From Elusimicrobiota bacterium (GTDB lineage Bacteria > Elusimicrobiota > Elusimicrobia > UBA1565 > UBA9628), in NCBI GenBank assembly GCA_016191335.1, contig JACPOW010000035.1:26905-90904 (forward strand): 64,000 bases of DNA, read 5' to 3'. The translations under genes were made by a program, and so were the position numbers. The notes beneath the pieces were generated by a model. It was not told where the DNA came from. It did no database searches and saw nothing but the letters and a program-made list of their open reading frames with translations. Position 1 is the stretch's first letter; every line of letters begins with the position of its first letter. Positions 46,001-50,729 of the stretch are shown here, in pieces.

Positions 46001-48854
46001 GCTGGCCGCTGAGGACGCCCGCGGTCGTGAAGGCGACCCAGGTCTCGGTCGAGCCCGTCGGGATGCCGATGTCCTGGACCATGATGCTGCTGACCAGCAC
46101 GCCCGTGCCGAGGTCGGAGAACTGGTAGGAGATGGCGGTCACGCTGTTCGTGGCGCCCGAGACCGGCAGCTGCAAAGCCGCGGTCGGGGCGAAGCGGTCG
46201 AGGTTGATGCCGACCGTGCTGATCTGCACGGGATAATAAGGATCGCCGACGCCGCCGTCGCGCGTCTGCGCGCGCACCGCGAGCTCGTAGGGGCCGTCGT
46301 CGGGGATGTTGGCCGTGTTCGAGGTGTCGAACGGGAAGGAGTAGGTGGTATTGCTCGCGGTCAGGGCGGCGAGCTTCCATTTGTCCTCCTCGGTGACGAA
46401 GCCGGAGGTGGTCATCACCGAGCCGTTCCAATTCTTGCCCGTGGCCAGGTGGGTGATGCGCACCGCGGCCGAGCTGATCCCGGTCTGGCCGAAGTTGTTG
46501 AAGCCGACGGTGCCGGCGATCACGCTGAAGCCGAGGTTGTTGCCCGGTCCGGGCGAGGTGACCGAGGCCGTCGGCACGGTCACGTAGAAGGTGCCGCCCG
46601 CGGAGAGCGCGGTGCCGGAGGACGGATTGGTCACCAGGATGGTGTACTGGCCGCCCTGCGCCGCGGTCGAGATCTTAAGGTAAGTCGTCAGTCCCAGGTT
46701 GGTGTAGGACATCGAGGCGACGGTGATCTCGGGCTCGAGGTAGCCGTCCTGGCGCTGAAACTGGACCTTGACCGTGTAGGAACTCGGCACGATCGCCCCG
46801 GTCAGACCGGTCCAATTCATGAAGTCCGTGCCCGTGCTCTTGATCGGACGGCTCAGGAGGGTCGTGCCGTCGTTGCTTAAGAGCGTGCCGCCGGAGACGA
46901 AGCCGTTGAGGCCGGCGTCGAAGTCGGCGACACCCGTGATCGTCGGCGCGTTCAGGCGCAAGGTCAGGGGCTTGTCGGAGCCCGCTCCGCCGTTGCGGTC
47001 GTACTTCGTGGGATATTCCTGGCCGTCCGGCATGGCGACGCGCAGATCGTAGTCGAAACCGGCATTAACGAAGGAAGAGAGCGTGATGAACGCGCGGATG
47101 TTCGAGGTGGTGACCCAGGTCACCGAGCCCACCGTGATCTCGCTTTGCGAGCCGGAGCTCGACAGCACGTAGAACTTCGGCGTGGGCGTACTCGTCGTCG
47201 GGATGAAGTTGGTGCCGACGATATCCAGCTCGTAGGTCGGACGTGTCAGGAATACGTTCGCCGGCAGCGTCGAGACCGAGGTCACCGTGGGGATCGGGTA
47301 GGTCGAGGTGATGATCTTGTCGAAGTAGGTGCCGGTGTCGTCGTGCCAGATCACCGGGATCGGATCGGGGTAGACGGCCCAGAAGCCGGGCTTGGGATTG
47401 TCGATGTTCGCGCCGTTGCGCCAGGACACGATCCCGTCGCATTCGTTGTTGGCGGTCGTGGTCATGGTCGAGCGGCAGGCGCGGTAGAACAAAGTGTCGT
47501 TGTTGGTGCTGCCCCAGATGGCGTAGAAGTCGTTGCGGTTGCTCTGGCCGCCGCTGCGGTACAGCATCGTGACCGCCGGGTTCTGCAGCGGAAAGTTGCC
47601 GTCGTCGACCGTCCGCCCGGCGAGGACCATCGTGCTGGTCACCACGCCGGTCGCGTTGGCCTTGCGGCGATAACCGATGTGGCCGCCTGTCGAGACGAAG
47701 ACGATATGCGCGACCGGCGAATTGACCTCATTGATGATGCTGAAGGAAAAACCCTCGGTATTCATGCTGACGCCGGCGACGGCATCGGTATTGTTGTAGC
47801 CGTGGATGAGGTTATCCATATCGAGCATCACGCCGCCGTTAATGTCATAGTTTTGAGTCGTGTCCGGGTCGGCGCCATTCATGCTCCTCAGTTTGAGGGT
47901 CTGCGAGCTGATCCAGATGAGCGCGCCGTCACCCTGGTTGAGGGTCGTGGCGCCCGGGTCCACGTTGTTGAGGCGCGCGCCGAGGATATAGTTGGGCGTG
48001 CTGTTGTCGACGACCGGTGCGATGGACAGGCCCGCCGGGTTGAGCACGCTCGGGTCGCCGCCGTCGCCCGCGCCGGTGCCGTCGTTTTCGTTGCAGAACG
48101 CATAGACGTTCGGGTTGCCGTTCGTGTAGTCGCTGAGGTCGGGCAGCAGGTTGGTCACGCCGATAGCGCCCATGTTGTTGTTGGCGAGCAGCGCGTTGTC
48201 GGTGTTGCCGAACACCGCCACGTGGGAGCCGTTCGTGGAGCTCGAGTAGGCCACGACTGCGGGCTTACCGCCGCCCTGGATGTCCCAAACCGTGGAGTTT
48301 GTGAGGTTGGATCCGTACTGGCAGATCGAGTTGGCGACGCGCAAGGTCATGCGCTGGCGGCGGATGCCGGAGGCGGCGTCCCAGGTGATGGTGCCGTTCG
48401 AGTTCAAGGTGCCCCAGCGCATGAACACGCGGTTGCCGCTCGAGTCGCCCATCGCGAGGTCGGCGGACGGGGCGCTTCCGGGCGCGTCGGCGGCCGCGTC
48501 GCCGGCGGCCACATAGACGCGGTTGAGGCTGGCCACGTACCAGATGCTGGGCTCGCCGGCCGCGGCGTCGGGGGCCGTCTGCGAAAACGGGAATACGTCC
48601 AAAGGCGCCGTCCATTCCTGGCCGTCCACGGAGAAGCGCCACACGGCGCGGTCGGAGCTGACCTCCCGGAAGAACGACCAGTAGCCCGTCCCCGGCACGT
48701 AGATCACGTTGCGCTGGCCGCCGTAGGCGGTGCTGGTGCCGGCCACGCCGAGCTTGCGCTGGGCGGCGGAAGCGCCCAAAGTCAGCGATAGCGCCGCCAC
48801 CCCTGCCAAGGCCAGGCGTCCCAGGCGCGCCGTCAGGGAGAGCCGTTTAACCAC
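31050..48854 (-). CDS. Giant modular surface protein, N-terminal part (signal peptide, propeller-like domain, then about 40 Ig-like modules)
   Basis: GTG start at 48854; signal peptide VKRLSLTARLGRLALAGVAALSLTLGASAA; modules with GTA-D...YWNG...W...RA-D-AGN signature. Out-of-frame tail from about 31.2 kb (SRTSSPTGSARTPSLTTPRPRRSASPG...) is not module-like. Confidence 0.9.
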   Translation of the reverse strand: MVKRLSLTARLGRLALAGVAALSLTLGASAAQRKLGVAGTSTAYGGQRNVIYVPGTGYWSFFREVSSDRAVWRFSVDGQEWTAPLDVFPFSQTAPDAAAGEPSIWYVASLNRVYVAAGDAAADAPGSAPSADLAMGDSSGNRVFMRWGTLNSNGTITWDAASGIRRQRMTLRVANSICQYGSNLTNSTVWDIQGGGKPAVVAYSSSTNGSHVAVFGNTDNALLANNNMGAIGVTNLLPDLSDYTNGNPNVYAFCNENDGTGAGDGGDPSVLNPAGLSIAPVVDNSTPNYILGARLNNVDPGATTLNQGDGALIWISSQTLKLRSMNGADPDTTQNYDINGGVMLDMDNLIHGYNNTDAVAGVSMNTEGFSFSIINEVNSPVAHIVFVSTGGHIGYRRKANATGVVTSTMVLAGRTVDDGNFPLQNPAVTMLYRSGGQSNRNDFYAIWGSTNNDTLFYRACRSTMTTTANNECDGIVSWRNGANIDNPKPGFWAVYPDPIPVIWHDDTGTYFDKIITSTYPIPTVTSVSTLPANVFLTRPTYELDIVGTNFIPTTSTPTPKFYVLSSSGSQSEITVGSVTWVTTSNIRAFITLSSFVNAGFDYDLRVAMPDGQEYPTKYDRNGGAGSDKPLTLRLNAPTITGVADFDAGLNGFVSGGTLLSNDGTTLLSRPIKSTGTDFMNWTGLTGAIVPSSYTVKVQFQRQDGYLEPEITVASMSYTNLGLTTYLKISTAAQGGQYTILVTNPSSGTALSAGGTFYVTVPTASVTSPGPGNNLGFSVIAGTVGFNNFGQTGISSAAVRITHLATGKNWNGSVMTTSGFVTEEDKWKLAALTASNTTYSFPFDTSNTANIPDDGPYELAVRAQTRDGGVGDPYYPVQISTVGINLDRFAPTAALQLPVSGATNSVTAISYQFSDLGTGVLVSSIMVQDIGIPTGSTETWVAFTTAGVLSGQPGVPVWLSTAAPYTPQTVFAAGQIGATNVQIDNATSIKLPQWQNGRKYAISGFAKDAAGRKIDQSTSGTSAYTTFIYDTQIPTVTITAPAGLALSSGAATWVTGFAGITGAIRDNVADNLDQQHVYVRVAELAPGAAESVSRWLDPGTLAFAAIAPSDAYKEFTQTLSAADASDPWSWDLTAAAAQFADGKTYRIEAYATDSAGNSTGTAVSPVLRYYLRLDNTPPTIAKVLISTDALSNSSVVIGTNSSVGLYQSSNPLTSIRLHLNDGTGSGIASVRYNLRYNGQFGLTQYDQNAFAVAGDSWPFQNPELTYYWNNATSTTTIPFQVALATSIPWRNAQDYFLHYEITDVAGNLRSYDWGFIYDTSPPTISGISVSSGTTFGDSADLPNAITGQAVDELNQIGKNPAGMFQVGVGVRRESDGKWFNASGPSWLAARADPVITSFSGNNWSFSPLGDLNASFWDSRSTETYQLYVWGQDNVVSTYTNVSSTITLKAVFHWEVQAPSSTLVAPSTSFNNVWYSSHTGFDLPFIITRSFDLPVSGPGAGNDTSCSMTGGPGGWPGGSPNICQVETEVQDTGSGQCWNGSSFGATCGTPAAFRAMTVIASSYTYNTQIGVPGGLWESMANGGTYRVRVRGKDSAVTSGGVWKPNTEVPATPVDCNTVSPSITGVRCVRVDKAPPQTVITNPVNSSDITAPVASIDGNAGDPGTGSGLGKTFIAICQDSAGSPDFTKCLTGPSATGPTGADSFTGALNWFEKTGASWSLNTNAVSAWSVGVFYHIIARSTDNVNNVEQWNSGAANNSNHVRVRIVAPGSSGSVVKPSIGDATFPFYQPTTLTSLTGVAVGNTHAQLRIKDTDANLYFDNNAAYPWIAVSTWVTSPTGALINVVGTDWLYAFPGPWRNNANYTVDLRVCNSVEGGCSGVLDTQTFVIDSSAPVNAVTNPSMAAHKAGQLSSLSGTVNDPSAPGQPNSLLSSSVRFRVVRMKDAKEWAVNASTFVAAPGDDLVGSDQGGGLFTYTTTYLTSEMMFEDGYQYRVNLIATDKAGNTGTGVGTVFRYDISLPTAAITVPLPTAVINTLATISGNARDPNPKLGDSNSSPSGIATVQVKIQRNANGSCFGGVNFGTVCSLPAAWLPATGFYQSAPGVATFTYTNANLDIALVSGEYVIAVRAVDVAGNVQTEFTAAGSSFTMTVDKDAPTVAITQPSLAAYTPASASAIGIDGTASDPLINGTSAGLLVPGIDVLLWHVIGPTSYYWTGAGFSTTVSSVQANGTSWTLPLVPTPVQYLAGGAGGATDKIYHTFATAHDASTLADGSVSQSSGNLSAPSAVTSFIVDGTPPISTMTGIVDGSYVNALTALAGTHDGSLSGTQKVEIRITTNPVTGPDWTGSSYTFTTPYWTTATLAGLNWTYNDLTGAFADNQLYFLYSRATDLVGNVQSPVTVYGVHYDVTPPAISISFPASPPANPPYSNNAESTRVSTYTWGAISDVGTGASGITQVWVGVSSGAAQNVWWNEADRDFTTSQSSVAWSTQVYKGGTSWQYVAPEFAGKLADGVNYTVFVYARDLAGNTVNFSNGMLPGASAGAQTQPFTYDLARPTSTVSVPANGSAVNALSAFSGAATDPGANPSGVSKTYMAIRHTDGGAASIGWWNWNTSAFDGTISDPPPAPPSSAWTQVASTTLQGLASLAWSTAVPAGMLESSATYRVVVDALDVATNLQQGPTPVGSGSAFRYDSQAPVVVATAPTASAYLNLAGLIALAGTANDQASGASGLGGVQIILKSKQIGGGGTGAGYWNGGNTNTLGDWDTVVGTKYGQWRTASGLSVWSLAYPNLAFLDSTRFVAWARAVDAAGNVSATPSNADLDNDVGGITFTYDNTAPVSATNLPPLFVNLPSLTTIGGTSSDDPYFGVRQPSGVSMVRYKLGRSDGFYWQILGGWAGVDPGFDDALDGPGTNPWKKIFGAGTFVDGYRYTVQSQARDFATNVEAVPPSYAFVVDLSTPASAVVWPNEGAFVSSSAVTVRGTAEDRFCILNVPLCAPGTREFEAGIAATSVTVAVAQITTSTDWWDGSSFASAAPVWSTAAFVGQSSGTWTFALPAGALTSTKVYRVVVRAQDRGGNLDVVTSTKSFVYDAAEPVSVATAPVLYNTGVSVIYGTARDDIPGQLAGVRLTIKETAGPNVGRYWNGNAWQAGAVELSSGVIGGLITGTTYAWTYDATTTAFDNFSTFTVTARAVDQAGNVETAHAGFDIEFYLQAPEPSLILTQPTGPDPKHYGPNSAAPVNTIIGTGQNLRLAGGGVRLALQRLTPPTSYWYEPSAAWTDDASTFTLVTVTAGNPQNWSQPLSAPYAVHNASYSLTVTPLNSAGLPGVPFTRTFVFDRTAPLSGFTNPASAPCGGTDACLSVLPTISGTSDDSANVKPPSVLFSGVRVRLKNSVTGDYWNGTAFAPGLSEILIEAPNFSGTGPFTWSTTTLAGAKLLDGEDYSLFAHAGDKAGNDTTVEGQMAAFTFVFDTSPPVGILSQPSSGQVYLNLATISGTSTDPGGANANNKFSDVQRVELQIREPHNDICWSNAFQTFTAACPNFFVATGTNPWTYSNANLTTLLTSGKPYTITARAVDYAGNTQTLFTAPLSSRTFNVDKAAPSAAFTKPLQGVSYRSSQLNGGSALTGTSADAEAGLYVDNDAVQSVENLIWYVVGPTSYYYTGAVNFNGTKFSSTTVELTACATPGCWQPVTAGTATWSTLFTGADWVPVGDQVFHAQTRARDRARASSGALTGNLASTFVQNVSLVDFKVDDTPPVSVVNDPPGTGFIQNLNTIAGTSNSDLSLANTYYLRVWYVVGASSVYWNGNAWNTGTPDVPTQLPVQVAGSTGVVAWTYPGAMFGYQAPTITQLDGTAYGIAIHALDNAGNLEVPTTSHFVLDRGGPSVVVSTPMAAFPNYGTARPLATLRGTSSDSPAGVFRVDLEIKDVSDTPNLYWDGGAWVAVSSFVPATSTNPWTYAAPPWIDNKAYQLRAKAVDLAGNDSGFGLPVSFKYDVNKPSTTITVPGQSFYPLSWQGTPLSGTALDWVNLPASEAKSGLTKVEIAIRNSGGTGDYWQGGGFNPAPAYRTVSTTTADPASWTYPPSNPAGDTLPAWSDGEQYRVDLRATDKAGNVEADVTKFFTFDAFAPTTTIVRPIDQSYATGFVLSSGTYSETVSPPGLQILVAVRDPLGAFWNGAAFVSYNPATCWRPAAIHVSSWTFVDSALAAAMTLNAVPRTYEVFARGIDGAGNDNRGSVEPTVGTGKAMRVDYFAPTSGFTYPANNTALTGGVTPILGTADDQALAATKGVGLLEVKLKAVQIDSVNTRRYWDGVGWNIADQPFNLPTTLGGAPQTVQTFQSQGAAINDGNFWDGYRYEVISRAADLQGFTDTVYSTTTFVVDRSTPSAAFDTPLHASYISTTTLTLSSGTFTEPLVAPGLIASGINLVRVQIEDVSDQAAPAHAIPGGLRYWDGLGWQAGAISTTAVVHASSWSLTALPTDWVRGDASPNGRQYAVRVFAADLAGNTGVFPNYMVGLATITFDGTPPTSGITIPTDGLDTTSLASIIGTAVDFKINSSSSDVRAVFVSVFAENTGNGDPFAGLYFNAALNNWSPSVVWNPTTYNPGSGEWQFNSATINANLFVGSYYVINSSASDRAGNASPLPTAGQPAYSRVRFLPPPAVTAITSPVSLQFYNALNALAGTANGVTSSVELQVKRADTGECWGGGAGFNWVPCLVDNGINTRVVTPSGGNWSYPPGGEFMPDWSAVNNTTFTVKATGINYAAVRETPFQLRQFNIDRSSPVSSVSFPTVGAFLAVPPTLTGATLDQFGANGAGIKNVKIQLKRTDNNFYWDQLASTWTVAVAQSTAAYAPGTNSWSFNSIVSTLTWQDGLSYTLEVFAEDKAVGAATGNTEVPAAPVTFAYDSTKPLVTVVTPPDAGAPNRQKLTVPATIAGTASATAPNSVRKVQIRVLNDSNVYANPAAGLSFNQINGDLAWFDATYAVDWTSWSVSSAVPFLNGSTYTIVARSQNQAGTFSVPYSSRTLVYDVLTPESGVTVPANGSVVKTLPAITGTAADFPAGNPGVVSEMFARLKRLDDGKYWDGFGGWNPAIVDLNIGQGVVVYVSSWNFVSGNIPVPGPGQLISGVSYYLTVAGKDNAGGGGNTEAWDSPRGSTFTFDNTPPLAGIIGPKDGSFSNSMPSFNGTSFDNVAVSTVMLSILDLAGGQCYNPATNAFNQPCPAAWFGAQGTVGAWSFAFPSQPWVHAQEYVLRSSATDIATNVQTAISSAAFRFDTDAATAAVTVPAAGALGPQIASIAGTATDAPAGISYLKLAISSGAGLGNWYDGSVWTAGAPTFFTTSTYVLGASDNWTWNYPTLADGQLYLLRARTLDKAGNQRDQNFNFRFDSSSPTATVAIPVDGGYRTGGFAITGASSDPDPDGGGPRAATNVSTVAVSIERLATNLCYVYGAGFTVPCPNFVPASGLPGAWTYTPTPNPYTTGESYSVIARAQDNAGNTQDVFANGVSSNTFTYNTATPTVGVTVPSTLRRSDLSALAGTANDAIPTSLAKVQVRVTRTTGINRHSNPGGAHPFDLDPATQGDAAWFDAASVSNPLWTNWTLSSGLPWVSGESYRVEARAINQAGTYSTTYSTQTTIYDTEAPYTDVRLPVAFSTVSALPQVTGTAYDLPLGNWGAVFNIRLRLTRLTDGWYWNGAGWTGLPTELTTSEGLKVHVSSWTLALNLPPSTDNPTTGLQNGVSYYMNVSGVDDALAVGNPEAFYDPVKASTFTVDLAGAVAGFTAPSPYSVISTLAKIRGTATDALAGVSTAGQIEIGIIENGPNNACWNGTIAGGTFTAAACASPGVPNWFAITGGDRGGLYSVPSTFWEVNAPPLTSQFGYKVWVRARDNATPSGNYTAPASRTSSPTGSARTPSLTTPRPRRSASPGPRSPTRRPIPGCTTTAARRPSPP
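31125..31199. repeat. 75-bp direct repeat copy 1 (adjacent to frame change)
   Basis: CGGTGACGCCGACCGTCGGGGTCGCGGTGTTGTAAG(G)GAAGGTGTTCGAGCTGACCCCGTTGGCGAAGACGTCCT; one mismatch with 32330-32404. Confidence 0.92.
32330..32404. repeat. 75-bp direct repeat copy 2
   Basis: Same 75 bp as 31125-31199 with T for G at one position; 1205-bp offset. Confidence 0.92.
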
Positions 48855-49662
48855 GCACCCTCTTCAGCGCCTCGCCCGCTTCATGCCGTACGTCGGGATC
48901 GGCGTCCTTGGCGGCGGCCTTTAACGCCACGCGGGCGGGCAAAGCCGTCCGGCCCATGCGGCCGAGCGACGCGGCGGCCGCGGCGCGCACGATGGCGACA
49001 GGATCGGAGAGAGCAGCCATGAGGGGCTCAACCGCCCCCCCCCCGCCGACCTCGCCCATAGCCGCGCAGGCAAAGGTCCGAACCACGGGATCGCCGTCCT
49101 TGGCCGTTTTAACGATGGCCGGCAAGTGAGCCTGGGCGCCCTTCGCGGCCTTGGCCAGCGCCGTGCCGCAAGCGTTGCGGGAATTTTCGACCTTCAGGCA
49201 GCGCAGAAAATCCGGGATACGGGTCTGGGAAGCGGGCTTGGCGGTCCGCGCCAAGGCAGTGCCGGCCTGCGACCCCAAAACGGGGTCGTCCAACAGCCCC
49301 AGAAGCGGAGGAACCGCGGCGTCCCCGATGCTTTCGATCAACTGCAAAATGCGTTCGCGATGGTAGCGGTTGCGCATCTCCCCCACCAAGGCCGGAACGG
49401 CTGCGGCACCCCGCGCGAGCGTTTCGTCGCGATAGGCCAACCGGCGACCCGGGTCACGGTCGGACAGGCCGCGCACCAGTTCCTCAGGCGTCATGGTTTT
49501 GGCCGAAACGACAACGGCCGCATCCGGGATCACGCCCGCCTGCGCGCGCGTATAAGAAAGGGCGCACGCCAAAAAGAGCATGGACGCTGCGGTCCATGCG
49601 CTGTTTCGCGTGCGCGCGTAATAGGAAGCGATCGAAGACGCAATCCACCCAAGGCTGGTCAT
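48847..49662 (-). CDS. Exported HEAT-repeat protein
   Basis: 271 aa; hydrophobic N-terminus, HEAT-like units (DGDPVVRTFACAAMGEVGGGGAVEPLMAALSDPVAIVRAAAAASLGRMG); RBS-like AGAGGG before ATG; 8-bp overlap with giant gene. Confidence 0.85.
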   Translation of the reverse strand: MTSLGWIASSIASYYARTRNSAWTAASMLFLACALSYTRAQAGVIPDAAVVVSAKTMTPEELVRGLSDRDPGRRLAYRDETLARGAAAVPALVGEMRNRYHRERILQLIESIGDAAVPPLLGLLDDPVLGSQAGTALARTAKPASQTRIPDFLRCLKVENSRNACGTALAKAAKGAQAHLPAIVKTAKDGDPVVRTFACAAMGEVGGGGAVEPLMAALSDPVAIVRAAAAASLGRMGRTALPARVALKAAAKDADPDVRHEAGEALKRVRG

Positions 49663-49786
49663 TTGACCCTCTATAGTGCGGTTATTCAGCTCAGGCCGGG
49701 TGTCGGAATTGTTTCCGAGACGGGGTCCGTACGGTTCTGTAATATTAGGAACTTCGCCGGGCGGCGAAGGGGGGTTGGAGACCCCT

Positions 49787-50347
49787 TTAACAGCGGAGGA
49801 CTTCGATTGAGCTTTGGCGGGAAAGGGACGGCGTAAGGCGGTATCCGTGGCGTCGACAGAAGGCCACGGTCACGGCCGAGGAGGCCAGGAGGAGCATCCA
49901 GAGGACCGAGATCTTGGGCCCCCCTCCCGGCAGGCCGGGAAGCAGCTCCGGCAGGGCGAAGGCGGCGGCGGCCAGGCGGAAGGCGGCCCCGGCGTCGGCC
50001 AGGAGCTCGAGCGCGGACAGGATGGCGCGGGCCTTGGGCAGCGAACTGGTGAAGGCGTTCTGGGCCGCGCGGGTCACGGCCGCGCCTTTCAGGTCGGAGA
50101 GGACCTGCTCCCGGGTGACGGGGCGGCCCGCCTCGTCGCGGACGTCGAGCCCGTACTTGTTCTCGATCGCGGCCCGGGGGTCGACCCCTTGGGCGTCCAG
50201 GCCGGCCGCGGTCTCCGCGCGGCCGGTCGGGGCCAGCATCAGGAGGGCCAAAAATAGGCCCGGCCCCACCAACCATGGAACCCCTCTGTCCCGTCCATGA
50301 TAAGCAAGGGCCGAGCGAAATCGTGCGCGCACGCCGTGTATCAGCAT
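49787..50347 (-). CDS. Small exported/membrane protein; real start may be about 20 codons downstream
   Basis: Hydrophobic signal LVGPGLFLALLMLAPTGRAE and C-terminal TM + CRRHGYR. No SD at the annotated ATG; AGAGGGG precedes a TTG/GTG start further in. Confidence 0.6.
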   Translation of the reverse strand: MLIHGVRARFRSALAYHGRDRGVPWLVGPGLFLALLMLAPTGRAETAAGLDAQGVDPRAAIENKYGLDVRDEAGRPVTREQVLSDLKGAAVTRAAQNAFTSSLPKARAILSALELLADAGAAFRLAAAAFALPELLPGLPGGGPKISVLWMLLLASSAVTVAFCRRHGYRLTPSLSRQSSIEVLRC

Positions 50348-50350
50348 GTT

Positions 50351-50442
50351 TGGTTTCGGTAGCCAGGCGACCTCGGAGTTCTTCGAGGCCCTTCGCTTTG
50401 CGCCCCGCCCTCGCGAACGGTTTGCCGGTTTATCGCTCCAAC
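50351..50442 (-). ncRNA. GEMM-I (cyclic-di-GMP-I class) riboswitch
   Basis: Minus-strand GUUGGAGCGAUAAACCGGCAAACCGUUCGCGAGGGCGGGGCGCAAAGCGAAGGGCCUCGAAGAACUCCGAGGUCGCCUGGCUACCGAAACC: matches GEMM-I hallmarks GGCAAACC, P2 CCGUUC-[GCGA GNRA loop]-GGGCGG, GRCGCAAAGC, P3 stem CCUCG/CGAGG, terminal CUACCGA. Confidence 0.85.
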
Positions 50443-50455
50443 GTCCGACCTTCGG

Positions 50456-50483
50456 AGTATAACAGGCGCCGTTTTATTGTCAA
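50456..50483 (-). promoter_or_regulatory. Sigma-70-type promoter for the riboswitch transcript
   Basis: Minus strand TTGACA (50483-50478), 16-bp spacer, TATACT (50461-50456); predicted start lies just upstream of riboswitch P1. Confidence 0.8.
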
Positions 50484-50525
50484 GACCCAAGGCCCCGACA
50501 ATCGCATTCCTCGTCGATGGAATCA

Positions 50526-50729
50526 TCACGACTTCCCTTCCTTCGCATCCGGAGCGTCACGCAAGATCGATGAACCTTCCGGCTTCGGAAGGGCGCCGGC
50601 GCGGTAGGCGAAGAGCATCATCCCTTCGAGCCACGCCAATCGCTCCGCGGGAGTGACATTGAGCCCGACGGTCAATTGCCGCTTGCGCGCGTCCTCCCAT
50701 CCGCACTCCCAGTCGTTATCGTCAGGCAC
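50526..50729 (-). CDS. Small conserved-looking protein paired with nucleotidyltransferase
   Basis: 67 aa; 8-bp overlap with upstream nucleotidyltransferase gene; VTPAERLAWLEGMMLFAYRAGALPKPEG. Confidence 0.65.
   Translation of the reverse strand: MPDDNDWECGWEDARKRQLTVGLNVTPAERLAWLEGMMLFAYRAGALPKPEGSSILRDAPDAKEGKS

Noticed and set aside
31761-46880. 5039-aa plus-strand ORF opposite the giant gene
   Set aside because: Composition is Arg/Asp/Val/Gly-rich with no domain or repeat logic; expected antisense shadow of a high-GC3 coding frame. The opposite strand has clear modular protein sequence.
49663-49786. Second GEMM or other known riboswitch ahead of the HEAT gene
   Set aside because: Lacks GGCAAACC and GCAAAGC core elements; only generic hairpins.
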